The notes under the pieces: model-generated
Databases searched by the model: none
Seen by the model: the letters and a program-made list of their open reading frames with translations, nothing else
What the model was told of the DNA's origin: nothing
Origin: Streptomyces albogriseolus
GTDB lineage: Bacteria; Actinomycetota; Actinomycetes; Streptomycetales; Streptomycetaceae
DNA length: 64,000 nucleotides
Assembly (NCBI GenBank): GCA_014650475.1
Contig: BMVA01000014.1
Span: 1-64,000 of the forward strand
Direction of reading: 5' to 3'
Position numbers and translations under genes: made by a program
Part shown: positions 34,618-43,535 of the stretch, piece by piece
Layout of the letters: each line of letters opens with the position of its first letter
Numbering within the stretch: position 1 is the first letter of the stretch

Positions 34618-34771
34618 GGAGCACGGCAGCGTGGGACCACCCGCGGGCGCGGCTGGAGCGCACGAGCGCGCCACCCGCGGCCGCCGTCATGTTGCGTTCA
34701 GGATCGCGTCGCCACCGCTTCGCGCACCTTCCGTAGCGTTCACGGCGTCCGCATTCCTACCGAGGAGCAAC

Positions 34772-36088
34772 GTGAACGTCTTCGCTCTCAGTGGCCTGAC
34801 CGCACTGGCCACCGCGTTCACCCTGACCGCCGGACCCACGGCTCCCGTGACCGTCACGGCCACCGTGGAGACCCCCGCGGTGTACGACGACGAGGCAGGA
34901 GGCAACGCCGACGCCGACGACCCGGCCGTGTGGGTCGACCCCCGGAATCCCGGCCGCAGCATCGTCATCGGCACGCTGAAGGAGGCCGGCCTCGACGTCC
35001 ACCGACTCGACGGCCGCCGCCTCCAGCACATCGCCGCTCCCCCGGCCCCGCACGAGGACGCCGAGCCCGGCCGGTTCAACAACGTCGACATCGTCTACGG
35101 CTTCGAACTGGACGGCGAGAAGACGGACCTGGCCCTCGTCAGCGACCGGGGCCGCGACCGCGTCCGCGCCTACGCCATCGACCCGGTCGCCGTCGCGGCC
35201 GGCAGGCCGCCGCTGACGGACGTCACCGCGGCCGGCGCCGCGCCGGTCTTCGCCGCCGACGAGACCGAGGTCGACGACCAGCGCACCGCCTACGGCCTGA
35301 CGGCCTTCAGCGATGACGACGACGCCTACGTGGTCGTCTCCCGGCGTGAGGAGACCCGCCTGCGCCTGCTCCGGCTCAAGGACGACGACGGGCGCGTCGC
35401 CTACGCGACCGAGGACACCCTCGACCTCCCCTCCACCTTCACCCTGCCCGACGGCACCGACTGGTCCCCGTGCGCCGATCCCGGTGAGAACCCCCAGGTC
35501 GAGGGCATGGCCGTCGACCTGGAGGAGCACGTCCTGTACGCCGCCCAGGAGACGGTGGGCCTGTGGCGCATCGGCCTGGACGACGAGAAGTTCGAGGACC
35601 CCGAACTCATCGACCGCGTCCGCGAGTACGGCACGCCGTGGACGTACGACGCCGAGGAGGAGGAGTGCGCCCTCGACACGGACGACGACCCCGGCTTCGG
35701 CGGTGAGCACCTGAGTGCCGACGCGGAGGGCGTCACCGTCTACCACGCCGAGGACGGCACCGGATACGTCCTCGCCTCCAGCCAGGGCGACGACACCTTC
35801 GCCGTGTACGCACGCGAGGGGGACAACGACTACCTCGGCTCGTTCGCCGTGACCGACGGCGCCACCGACGGCGTGCAGCACTCCGACGGCTCCACCGTCG
35901 TCAACGTGCCCCTCGGCCGCGCCTTCCCCAAGGGGCTGCTGGTCACGCACGACGGCGAGGAGACCCCGGCCGACGGCGACCGTGAGGGCACCGGTTTCAA
36001 GTTCGTCCGCTGGGACGCCGTCGCCGGCGCCTTCCCCCAGCCGCTCACGGTCGACACCGACTCCTTCGACCCCCGCGACGCGGACTGA
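34772..36088 (+). CDS. secreted beta-propeller phytase
   Basis: 438 residues from GTG 34772 with GAGGAG eight bases upstream. The signal peptide ends near the TLTAGPTAPVTVTATVE region. The mature enzyme has the marks of beta-propeller phytases: DADDPAVWVDPRNPGRSIVIG, FNNVDIVYGFEL, VSDRGRDRVRAYAID, NPQVEGMAVD and the acidic Ca-binding segments typical of this Ca-dependent class. It hydrolyses phytate outside the cell to release phosphate. It stands alone on the + strand; no Pho box was recognised. Confidence 0.9.
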   Translation: MNVFALSGLTALATAFTLTAGPTAPVTVTATVETPAVYDDEAGGNADADDPAVWVDPRNPGRSIVIGTLKEAGLDVHRLDGRRLQHIAAPPAPHEDAEPGRFNNVDIVYGFELDGEKTDLALVSDRGRDRVRAYAIDPVAVAAGRPPLTDVTAAGAAPVFAADETEVDDQRTAYGLTAFSDDDDAYVVVSRREETRLRLLRLKDDDGRVAYATEDTLDLPSTFTLPDGTDWSPCADPGENPQVEGMAVDLEEHVLYAAQETVGLWRIGLDDEKFEDPELIDRVREYGTPWTYDAEEEECALDTDDDPGFGGEHLSADAEGVTVYHAEDGTGYVLASSQGDDTFAVYAREGDNDYLGSFAVTDGATDGVQHSDGSTVVNVPLGRAFPKGLLVTHDGEETPADGDREGTGFKFVRWDAVAGAFPQPLTVDTDSFDPRDAD

Positions 36089-36134
36089 CCGGTCGAGAGC
36101 GGTATCACGCACACGGCAGGACGCCGCACCGTGT

Positions 36135-36165
36135 GGGCCCGGACGCCGTCGTGGCGCCCGGGCCC
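36135..36165. terminator. hairpin between phytase and RNase J genes
   Basis: 13-bp stem (GGGCCCGGACGCC against GGCGCCCGGGCCC, one mismatch) with a five-base loop in the 122-base region between two convergent genes, followed on the + strand by CGAGCTTTC. Confidence 0.75.
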
Positions 36166-36210
36166 CGAGCTTTCACCACCATCCGCCCCGGACGCCTGCC
36201 GGGCTGTGGC

Positions 36211-37896
36211 TCAGGCGTCGATGATGACGGGGATGATGAGGGGCTTGCGGCGGTGGGTGCGGAACGCCCAGTTCGCCACGGCGCGGGCGATGAGCTGTTC
36301 GAGTTGGCGCGCGTCCCCGACGCCTTCCTCGGCCGCGGTGGCCAGGGTCTTCTCGATGACGGGGACGACCGGTTCGAAGGTGGCGTCGTCGTGGACGAAG
36401 CCGCGGGCCAGGAAGTCCGGGGGCTCGGCGAGGGCGCCGGTGTCCGCGTCGACGATCGCCACCACCGTGACGACGCCTTCCTCCGCGAGGGTGAGGCGGT
36501 CCTTGAGGGACGCTTCGGTGGCGCCACCGACCTCCATGCCGTCCACGTAGACGTTGCCCGCGGGGACCTTGCCGGTGATGGACACACGCCCGTCGACGAG
36601 GTCGACGACAACGCCGTCCTCGGCGATGACGACCCGGTCGGGGTCGACGCCGGTACGGATGGCGAGGTCGCCGTTGGCCCGCAGGTGGCGCCATTCGCCG
36701 TGCACCGGCATGACGTTGCGGGGCTTGACGATGTTGTAGCAGTAGACGAGTTCGCCGGCGCTGGCGTGCCCGGAGACGTGCACCTTGGCGTTGCCCTTGT
36801 GGACCACGTGGGCGCCCCACCGGGTGAGTCCGTTGATCACCCGGTAGATGGCGTTCTCGTTCCCGGGGATGAGGGAGCTGGCGAGCAGGACGGTGTCGCC
36901 CTTGCCGATGCGGATCATGTGGTCGCGGTTGGCCATCCGCGACAGCGCGGCCATCGGTTCGCCCTGGGAGCCGGTGCACACCAGAGTGACCTTGTGGTCC
37001 GGGAGCTTCTCCAGCTCCTTCGTGCTCACGACCAGACCGGAGGGAACCTTCAGATAGCCCAGATCACGGGCGATGCCCATGTTGCGGACCATGGACCGGC
37101 CGACGAAGGCGACCTTGCGGCCGTACTGGTGGGCGGCGTCCAGGACCTGCTGGATGCGGTGCACATGGCTGGCGAAGCTGGAGACGATGACCCGGCGCGG
37201 CGCGGTGCGCATCACCTGCTCGATCGCCGGGTTCAGCTCACGCTCGGAGGTGGTGAAGCCGGGCACTTCGGCGTTGGTGGAGTCGGTGAGGAACAGGTCC
37301 ACGCCCTCCTCGCCGAGGCGGGCGAAGGCGCGCAGATCGGTGATGCGGTCGTCGAGGGGGAACTGGTCCATCTTGAAGTCGCCGGTGTGCAGCACCATCC
37401 CGGCCCGGGTGCGGATCGCGACCGCGAGGCTGTCGGGGATGGAGTGGTTGACCGCCACGAACTCGCAGTCGAAGGGGCCAAAACCGCGCCGGTCGCCCTC
37501 CCTCACCCGGACCGCGCGCGGCCGGATGCCGTGCTCCTTGAGCTTGGCCTCCAGGAACGCCAGCGTCAGCTTGGAGCCGACGACGGGGATGTCCCTCCGC
37601 TCCCGCAGCAGATAGGGCACGCCGCCGATGTGGTCCTCGTGGCCGTGCGTGAGGACGACGGCGACGACATCGTCCAGCCGGTCCCGGATCGAGGTGAAGT
37701 CCGGCAGGATCACATCCACGCCGGGCTGGGTCTCCTCGGGGAACAGCACGCCGCAGTCGACGATGAGCAGCTTGCCTGCGTGCTCGAAGACGGTCATGTT
37801 GCGGCCGATTTCGCCCAAGCCGCCCAGGGCGACGACCCGCAGCCCCCCTTCGGGAAGGGGCGGGGCGGCTTTCAGCTCGGGGTGCGGATGACTCAT
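36211..37896 (-). CDS. rnj: ribonuclease J
   Basis: 561 residues from ATG 37896 (MSHPHPELKAAPPLPEGGL), the usual Streptomyces start. Metallo-beta-lactamase/beta-CASP RNase: metal motif LTHGHEDHIGGVPYLLRE, later NHSIPDS, LHTGDFKMDQ, and beta-CASP motifs FLTDSTNAE, SSFASHVHRIQQV and HVSGHAS, then a C-terminal domain. It acts as a zinc-dependent 5'-3' exo- and endonuclease in RNA decay and rRNA maturation. It neighbours a DEAD-box helicase and a cold-shock protein on the same strand, so the three may form an RNA-handling group. Streptomyces has a housekeeping copy elsewhere (near dapA in S. coelicolor), so this may be a paralogue. Confidence 0.93.
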   Translation of the reverse strand: MSHPHPELKAAPPLPEGGLRVVALGGLGEIGRNMTVFEHAGKLLIVDCGVLFPEETQPGVDVILPDFTSIRDRLDDVVAVVLTHGHEDHIGGVPYLLRERRDIPVVGSKLTLAFLEAKLKEHGIRPRAVRVREGDRRGFGPFDCEFVAVNHSIPDSLAVAIRTRAGMVLHTGDFKMDQFPLDDRITDLRAFARLGEEGVDLFLTDSTNAEVPGFTTSERELNPAIEQVMRTAPRRVIVSSFASHVHRIQQVLDAAHQYGRKVAFVGRSMVRNMGIARDLGYLKVPSGLVVSTKELEKLPDHKVTLVCTGSQGEPMAALSRMANRDHMIRIGKGDTVLLASSLIPGNENAIYRVINGLTRWGAHVVHKGNAKVHVSGHASAGELVYCYNIVKPRNVMPVHGEWRHLRANGDLAIRTGVDPDRVVIAEDGVVVDLVDGRVSITGKVPAGNVYVDGMEVGGATEASLKDRLTLAEEGVVTVVAIVDADTGALAEPPDFLARGFVHDDATFEPVVPVIEKTLATAAEEGVGDARQLEQLIARAVANWAFRTHRRKPLIIPVIIDA

Positions 37897-38046
37897 GCCC
37901 TGACGGTACCCGGAGAGTGGGGCGGGTTGATCCATTGCCTGGGTGATCTCTTCGTCCGGACGCGGCGGGGCAGGCCCCACCGGCACGCTGTGGGGCCTGA
38001 CGTCGCGGAAGCCCGCTCTCCCGGACCTGCGGTCGGGCAAGCGTCC

Positions 38047-39546
38047 TTATGCCGCCGTACCGGCGGTGGACTGCCCGCGCACGGGCGCGCGGCGGGCCGC
38101 CGGGACGGGGCGGCGCCGGCCGCGTGAGGCGGCGCCGCGCTTCTTGGGGCGTTCGGCCGCCGGTGCGGTGATGACGACCGGGATGCCGGAGGGGGCCTGG
38201 GCTCCGGTGATGCGGTGCAGGGCCTCTTCGCCGGTGCGGATCTGGGTGGTCCGGGGGACGATGCCGGCCGCTGCCATGAGGCGCGTCATGCCGCGGCGCT
38301 GGTGGGGGGTGACCAGGGTGACGACACTGCCGGACTCTCCCGCGCGGGCGGTGCGGCCGCCGCGGTGGAGGTAGTCCTTGTGGTCGGTCGGCGGGTCGAC
38401 GTTGACGACGAGGTCGAGGTGGTCGACATGGATGCCGCGCGCCGCGACATTGGTCGCCACCAGCACATTGACGTGTCCGGTCTTGAACTGCGCCAGCGTG
38501 CGGGTGCGCTGTGGCTGCGACTTTCCGCCGTGCAGGGCGGCGGCCCGTACCCCGCTGTTCAGGAGGTGCTCGGTGAGGTTGTCGACGGCGTGCTTGGTGT
38601 CGAGGAACATGATCACCCGGCCGTCCCGTGCGGCGATCTGGGTGGTGGCCATGTGCTTGTCGGCGCCGTGAACGTGGAGCACGTGGTGGTGCATCGTCGT
38701 GACCGCGCCGGCCGAGGGGTCGACGGAGTGCACGACGGGGTCGCTGAGGTAGCGGCGCACGAGCAGGTCGACGTTGCGGTCGAGGGTGGCGGAGAACAGC
38801 ATGCGCTGGCCTTCGGGGCGGACCTGGTCGAGAAGGTCGGTGACCTGCGGCATGAAGCCCATGTCGGCCATCTGGTCGGCCTCGTCGAGGACGGTGACGG
38901 AAACCTGGTTCAGCCGGCAGTCGCCACGGTCGATGAGGTCCTTGAGGCGTCCCGGCGTGGCGACGACGATCTCGGCGCCGCCGCGCAGCGCGCTCGCCTG
39001 CCTGCCGATGGGCATCCCGCCCACCACCGTGGCCAGCCTCAGCTTCACGGAGCGGGCGTACGGGGCGAGCGCGTCGGTGACCTGCTGCGCCAGCTCACGC
39101 GTGGGTACGAGGATCAGCCCCAGCGGCTGCCTGGGCTCGGCGCGCTGCCCGGCCGTACGGGCCAGCAGCGCCAGCCCGAAGGCCAGGGTCTTCCCGGAGC
39201 CGGTGCGGCCACGGCCCAGTACGTCCCGGCCGGCGAGGGAATTCGGCAGGGTCGCGGCCTGGATCGGGAAGGGCACGGTCACGCCTTGCGAGCCCAGTGC
39301 GCCCAGCAGTGCCCCGGGCATGTCGAGAGCGGCGAAGCCCTCCACGGGGGGAAGTGCGGGAGTGATCGTCCTGGGCAGCGCGAACTCCCCCTGGACTGCG
39401 GCGGGCCGGCGGCCGTGACCGCCGGAACGGCTCGGCCCGCCGGAGCGGCTCCTGCCCGACGAGCCGAATCGGCTGTCGCCCCTTCCGGAGTCGGCACTGC
39501 CGTTACGGGTGCGGGCGGAGCGGTCGTTCGTGCGTGTGCGGTTCAT
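38047..39546 (-). CDS. DEAD-box RNA helicase
   Basis: 499 residues from ATG 39546. A basic Arg/Ser/Gly-rich N-terminus (residues 1-55) likely binds RNA. Helicase motifs in order: Q motif region (VPFPIQAATLP), motif I GRTGSGKT, Ia PTRELAQQ, Ib ATPGRLKDLI, II VLDEADQM, III FSATL, IV MFLDTKHAVD, V ATNVAARGIHV and VI HRGGRTARAGESG. The C-terminus is again basic. It unwinds RNA, probably in cold or stationary stress given the cold-shock gene upstream and RNase J downstream. Confidence 0.93.
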   Translation of the reverse strand: MNRTRTNDRSARTRNGSADSGRGDSRFGSSGRSRSGGPSRSGGHGRRPAAVQGEFALPRTITPALPPVEGFAALDMPGALLGALGSQGVTVPFPIQAATLPNSLAGRDVLGRGRTGSGKTLAFGLALLARTAGQRAEPRQPLGLILVPTRELAQQVTDALAPYARSVKLRLATVVGGMPIGRQASALRGGAEIVVATPGRLKDLIDRGDCRLNQVSVTVLDEADQMADMGFMPQVTDLLDQVRPEGQRMLFSATLDRNVDLLVRRYLSDPVVHSVDPSAGAVTTMHHHVLHVHGADKHMATTQIAARDGRVIMFLDTKHAVDNLTEHLLNSGVRAAALHGGKSQPQRTRTLAQFKTGHVNVLVATNVAARGIHVDHLDLVVNVDPPTDHKDYLHRGGRTARAGESGSVVTLVTPHQRRGMTRLMAAAGIVPRTTQIRTGEEALHRITGAQAPSGIPVVITAPAAERPKKRGAASRGRRRPVPAARRAPVRGQSTAGTAA

Positions 39547-39750
39547 GCGGAACCTTCCTCGATGCGGCACATATCAAGGAATTCCCGCAGCGATGAGCAG
39601 CACAAAGAATTGCAAGAATGAACCTGGTGACATGCGAAAGCGGATGTGACCGACGGAAAGTCCGTGCGGGCACAGGCGCTGGAATGAGTGGCGCGGAGCG
39701 TCCCAGAAGGACGCTCCGTATGCGATAGGTCTACGGGCGCAAAATGGCGA

Positions 39751-39792
39751 GCAGCTGGGGCCCGCGCCCCGAAGGACGCGGGCCCCAGCTGC
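39751..39792 (-). terminator. strong terminator after the cold-shock gene
   Basis: A perfect 16-bp stem (GCAGCTGGGGCCCGCG and its complement) with a ten-base loop, starting 20 bases beyond the stop of the cold-shock gene. It separates that gene from the helicase gene. Confidence 0.88.
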
Positions 39793-39811
39793 ACGTGTGC
39801 GACAGTCGGCG

Positions 39812-40015
39812 TCAGGCGGGAACGATGTTCTCGGCCGTCGGGCCCTTCTGGCCCTGCGCGATGTCGAAGGTCACCTTCTGGCCCTCCAGCAGCTCACGGA
39901 AGCCCTGGGCGGCGATGTTCGAGTAGTGGGCGAACACGTCCGCGCCGCCACCGTCCTGCTCGATGAAGCCGAAGCCCTTTTCCGAGTTGAACCACTTCAC
40001 GGTACCGGAAGCCAT
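39812..40015 (-). CDS. cold-shock domain protein
   Basis: 67 residues, [20 protein letters not shown]..., the full CSD with RNP1 (KGFGFIEQ) and RNP2 (DVFAHYSNI) nucleic-acid-binding motifs. An RNA chaperone that also may act as antiterminator. Ribosome site AAGGAGAAATAAC precedes the ATG. A long upstream region with hairpins (40016 to about 40190) is likely its 5' leader, and a strong terminator follows, so it is a monocistronic gene. Confidence 0.95.
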   Translation of the reverse strand: MASGTVKWFNSEKGFGFIEQDGGGADVFAHYSNIAAQGFRELLEGQKVTFDIAQGQKGPTAENIVPA

Positions 40016-40190
40016 GTTATTTCTCCTTCTGGGGGCAGTACATCGGAGTCCGCACGTCACGGACTCCGTGTCGCCGCGATGATCACCCCGTCCGGAAAAA
40101 CCGGATAACAAGGCGCTTCCAGTGGCACAGATGCCGCCCGGTGAGCACTTGAATTTTTGGGAACCACAACTGCAACTGACACCGACAGTA
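40016..40190 (-). promoter_or_regulatory. likely structured 5' leader of the cold-shock gene
   Basis: A TACTGT -10-like element (minus strand, 40190-40185) would give a leader near 160-170 bases, like those of cold-shock mRNAs. It contains a perfect 9-bp hairpin at 40044-40068 (CGGAGTCCG, seven-base loop) just upstream of the ribosome site and a small stem at 40091-40105 (TCCGG with five-U loop). The promoter position is a guess. The rest of the gap to 40385 shows no gene. Confidence 0.4.
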
Positions 40191-40385
40191 GCACGCCGCA
40201 GCGGCCTGAGTACGGTGAAGAACCCCACTCCACGTAATGCGGCAGAAAATCTGTCCGCTTACTCCGTTGAAATCTCAGCTCGCGGGCACAGATATTGACC
40301 CAGCCGGAGCGCCTATCAGGCCGGTGGCGCGTACCGGGCCGCCCTCACCTGGGGGGAACGGGCGCGGAGAGGGGACTGATCCGGT

Positions 40386-40997
40386 TCACGGCCGAGCCGG
40401 TCCGGCGGGTGGTGCGGGGCCGGTGGAGAGGACGTGGTCGACGGCGGCGTTGAGCGTCTCGGTCTCGGCGATGAGGACGGATTCGCCGCTGGGCAGGGCG
40501 CGTTCGACCGAGAGCCCGTTGAGGACGGTGAGAAGGAACCTGAGGTTGCGGGTGTGGCGCCCCGGGGACACAGCGCCTTCCTCCTCGAGCACGGTCAGCC
40601 AGTGTTCGACCCGGCGCTCCGCCTCCCGCTCGAAGCGGAGGTATGCGGCGCGTACCTCTTCGGTCGGCTCGGGTTCGATGAAGGCCCGGTACACCGTGCC
40701 CCATGCGGTCCGCGCGTCCTCCCTGGTGCCGAGCGGTGCGAGGACCTGCCGCAGGCAGTTCAGCAGCCGCTCGCGGGGCGGCAGCGTCCGGTCCCGGATC
40801 GCATCGCCGGGCAGCAGGTGCTCGTAGATCCGCGCGAGCAAGCTGTCCTGGAGGGCGCGCTGGGTGGGGAAGTGGAACCTCAGTGAGCCGACGCTCACTC
40901 CCGCGCGCGCGGCGACCGCGCGCACGCTCAGCTTCGCCGCCATGTCCTCGGCGAGCATCTCCGCGGCGGCCTGGAGGATCTTCTCGCGCGTGTCCAT
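40386..40997 (-). CDS. TetR-family repressor
   Basis: 203 residues. N-terminal HTH (KILQAAAEMLAEDMAAKLSVRAVAARAGVSVGSLRFHF) typical of TetR; C-terminal all-helical ligand domain with no recognisable specificity. It is divergent from a membrane-protein gene, and three copies of a 17-bp palindrome lie between them, so it most likely represses itself and the neighbour. Confidence 0.9.
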   Translation of the reverse strand: MDTREKILQAAAEMLAEDMAAKLSVRAVAARAGVSVGSLRFHFPTQRALQDSLLARIYEHLLPGDAIRDRTLPPRERLLNCLRQVLAPLGTREDARTAWGTVYRAFIEPEPTEEVRAAYLRFEREAERRVEHWLTVLEEEGAVSPGRHTRNLRFLLTVLNGLSVERALPSGESVLIAETETLNAAVDHVLSTGPAPPAGPARP

Positions 40998-41036
40998 ACC
41001 CGCTCTCCTTCGCTTCTCCCGGTTCCGCCCACTCTA

Positions 41037-41090
41037 CTAGCACAGCGTACTAGTACAGTGTGCTAGCGTTCTGCTAATACGCTGTACTAG
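41037..41090. promoter_or_regulatory. three 17-bp operator repeats
   Basis: CTAGCACAGCGTACTAG (41037-41053), CTAGTACAGTGTGCTAG (41050-41066, sharing CTAG with the first) and CTAATACGCTGTACTAG (41074-41090) fit one palindromic pattern, CTA-G/A-YAC-n-S/G-YGTRCTAG. They lie between the TetR gene and the divergent membrane-protein gene and are the probable TetR binding sites. Confidence 0.8.
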
Positions 41091-41127
41091 TGAGGGTGCG
41101 GCTGAGGCGCGAAGGGGTGGACGGGGC

Positions 41128-41775
41128 ATGGCGTGGAAGCAGTGGGCGGCGTCGAAGCGCCTCAAGCCGGGAGACGGCAGGGAACTGCAGCGGTTCCGCT
41201 GGTGGCAGCTCCCCCTGCGCTCGCTGTTCTGGCTACGGCTTCCCGGCGCCGACGGTGAAGCCCGCCTGTACGCCGTCGACGTACGGCACTGGGCGCGGTG
41301 GGACACCAGCAGGATCCGGGCGCATCTGTTCCTGGACGGCAGGCACGTGGCCGAGTCGAAGCTGCCCGCGGTCTTCCCGGTCGACGGGGGTGTCATCGAG
41401 GTGGCGATGAGCGACTACGGCGTCAAGCGCTGCCACTACCGCCCCCGGGACGGGCAGCCGCGTCAGCTCACGCCCGACCCGGCGTCGGCGGAGGGACGGC
41501 GGGCGCGTTTCGGTGTCCGCCATCCGGGGCTGAGCCGGGCGATCGGCATCGGATCGGTGCTGCTGCTCGTCATCGGCGTGGGCCTGAACCTGGTGCAGCT
41601 CGCCGAACCCCTCTCCCGCATTCCTCCCGTCATGCAGCGGGTCGGAACGTTCGAATCGCCGGTACACCTGCCGATCTGGCTGAACGTCGCACTGGGGCTC
41701 GGGGCCGTTCTGGCCAGCATGGAGCGCTCGCTCCGCCTGCGGTACTCCCCGCTGCTCGACGCGGCCGGGCGCTGA
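41128..41775 (+). CDS. hypothetical membrane protein under TetR control
   Basis: 215 residues. N-terminal 130 residues are soluble and basic or aromatic (FRWWQLPLRSLFWLRLPG); then a membrane segment near residues 138-160 (IGIGSVLLLVIGVGLNLV) and a second near 185-200 (IWLNVALGLGAVLASM). No family recognised. Divergent from the TetR gene across the triple operator; no other gene follows closely on the strand that would form an operon. Confidence 0.8.
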   Translation: MAWKQWAASKRLKPGDGRELQRFRWWQLPLRSLFWLRLPGADGEARLYAVDVRHWARWDTSRIRAHLFLDGRHVAESKLPAVFPVDGGVIEVAMSDYGVKRCHYRPRDGQPRQLTPDPASAEGRRARFGVRHPGLSRAIGIGSVLLLVIGVGLNLVQLAEPLSRIPPVMQRVGTFESPVHLPIWLNVALGLGAVLASMERSLRLRYSPLLDAAGR

Positions 41776-41850
41776 CCCCCCGAAGCGAGAAGGCACGACC
41801 GACGCCGGCCCTTCTCGGCCGGCGCGCGTACGACGAAAGGGAAGATCATC

Positions 41851-43461
41851 ATGATCCGGTCGAGGTCAAGGCGCACCGCCCGGTACGGGGCGGCGCTCGC
41901 CGCGGCCCTCGTCGTCCTGACCGGGTGCTCGTCCGGTGTCTCGGGGCCTCGCAGCACGTCCGCGGCGGGGGCATCGGTCCCGGCTCCCTCCCCGGACCCG
42001 CTCACATGGAGCACCTGCGGGAAGAACCTCGAATGCGCCACGATCAAGGTGCCGCAGGAATACACCGAGCCCGACGGCAGGCAGATCCCGCTCGCGGTCA
42101 TGCGGCACCGGGCCACGGATCCCGGCCGCCGCATCGGCAGCCTGGTCTTCAACCCGGGTGGACCCGGAGTCTCCGCCACCGGGACACTGCGCGATCTGCC
42201 CAGGACAGCGGGCACTCCTGGTGCCTTCTCGCCCGCGGTCCTCGCCCGGTTCGACATCATCGCGATGGACCCGCGCGGCGTCGGCCGATCGCAGGCAGTC
42301 CGCTGCCTGACCGACGAGCAGCGGGCCGAGGCCGCCGGCACCGGCTTCGACCCGGCCGTCCCCGGGGGCAAACCCCTGCCGCGGCTGCTGACCGATGCCG
42401 CCGCGTTCACGAACGGCTGCGTCAAGCACCGGAGCAAGGAGTTCCTGGCCAGCCTGTCCACCGACAACGTGGCCCGCGACCTCGACCAGGTCCGCTCCGC
42501 CCTCGGCGAGGACACGATCACGTACTACGGCCTGTCCTACGGCACCGTGGTCGGACCGATGTACGCCACCCTGTTCCCCGACCGGGTCCGCCAGATGGTG
42601 CTCGACGCGCCCGTCGACACCAACCAGTGGTTCGGCAACCCCCTCCCCTTCCAGCACGAGGTCGCCGTGGCGAGCGAACGGACGCTCGACGCCTGGTTCG
42701 AGACCTGCCGCGCCGAAGGGACCGCGGTGTGCCCGTTCGGAGCGGGAGACCCCCAGGGGGCGTTCGACACACTGACCGACACGCTGGAGGCGAAGCCGCT
42801 GAAGGTCGCACCCGTCAAGGGGGTCACGCCGGGCGGTGAACTCGACGGCGCCATGGCCCTGGAGGCCACCCGGGCCCTGGCCGGCGACCAGAACACCTGG
42901 CCACTGCTGACGTCGGCCCTGCTGGCCGCGCAGGACGGCAACGGCGCACCCCTGTACACCCTGTGGAACAGCGTCACGGTGTCCCCCTTCCCCGTCCCCA
43001 CAGCGATGTTCGAAACCCACACCGCGGTACGCTGCGCCGACTGGCAGACCCCCGCCGGCATCGCCGCGCACAAGGCAGCAGCCGCCAAGGCCGTCACCGA
43101 GGCCAAGCGGATCGGGACCCGGGCCGCCTACTCCGCCCTGAACTGCGCCCGGTGGCCCGCGCCGGACAAGGACCGCGTCACCAAGCCGCTCACAGCCGCC
43201 GGTTCGCCGACCGCACTGGTGGTCGCGGGCCGACTGGACCCGGTCACCCCGCACCACTGGGCCGAGACCATGACCCGCACCCTGGACTCCGCGGTCCTGC
43301 TCACACGTGAAGGAGTCGGACACGGCTCCTACGGCGTCAACACGTGTGTCGACAGCGCGGTCGACGCCGCCCTCATCCACCGCGCCCACCCCGCCGACGG
43401 CACCGTGTGCGAGACGGACACGCCCGCCACCACCCGCCCCCTCGTCCCCCGGAACCGTTGA
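41851..43461 (+). CDS. secreted tripeptidyl-aminopeptidase-like lipoprotein
   Basis: 536 residues, ATG with AAAGGGAAG upstream. Lipobox VVLTGCSS places it outside the membrane. Alpha/beta-hydrolase of the Streptomyces TAP/SlpD/SlpE type: LVFNPGGPGVSATG oxyanion region, MDPRGVGRSQ, nucleophile elbow YYGLSYGTVVGPMYA, and the C-terminal TAP domain with acid and base residues in VVAGRLDPVTPHHWAE and GVGHGSYGVNTCVD. Such enzymes remove tripeptides from peptide N-termini during protein use outside the cell. Confidence 0.9.
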   Translation: MIRSRSRRTARYGAALAAALVVLTGCSSGVSGPRSTSAAGASVPAPSPDPLTWSTCGKNLECATIKVPQEYTEPDGRQIPLAVMRHRATDPGRRIGSLVFNPGGPGVSATGTLRDLPRTAGTPGAFSPAVLARFDIIAMDPRGVGRSQAVRCLTDEQRAEAAGTGFDPAVPGGKPLPRLLTDAAAFTNGCVKHRSKEFLASLSTDNVARDLDQVRSALGEDTITYYGLSYGTVVGPMYATLFPDRVRQMVLDAPVDTNQWFGNPLPFQHEVAVASERTLDAWFETCRAEGTAVCPFGAGDPQGAFDTLTDTLEAKPLKVAPVKGVTPGGELDGAMALEATRALAGDQNTWPLLTSALLAAQDGNGAPLYTLWNSVTVSPFPVPTAMFETHTAVRCADWQTPAGIAAHKAAAAKAVTEAKRIGTRAAYSALNCARWPAPDKDRVTKPLTAAGSPTALVVAGRLDPVTPHHWAETMTRTLDSAVLLTREGVGHGSYGVNTCVDSAVDAALIHRAHPADGTVCETDTPATTRPLVPRNR

Positions 43462-43535
43462 ACCGCAGCCGGTCCTCACCCGCGCGGAAGGGAGTTGCGG
43501 GAGCAGTAGAGTGAGCAGGAAGCGAGGGAGGAGCA

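Noticed and set aside
36133-38127. 664-codon plus-strand open frame opposite RNase J
   Set aside because: Antisense shadow with no family pattern.
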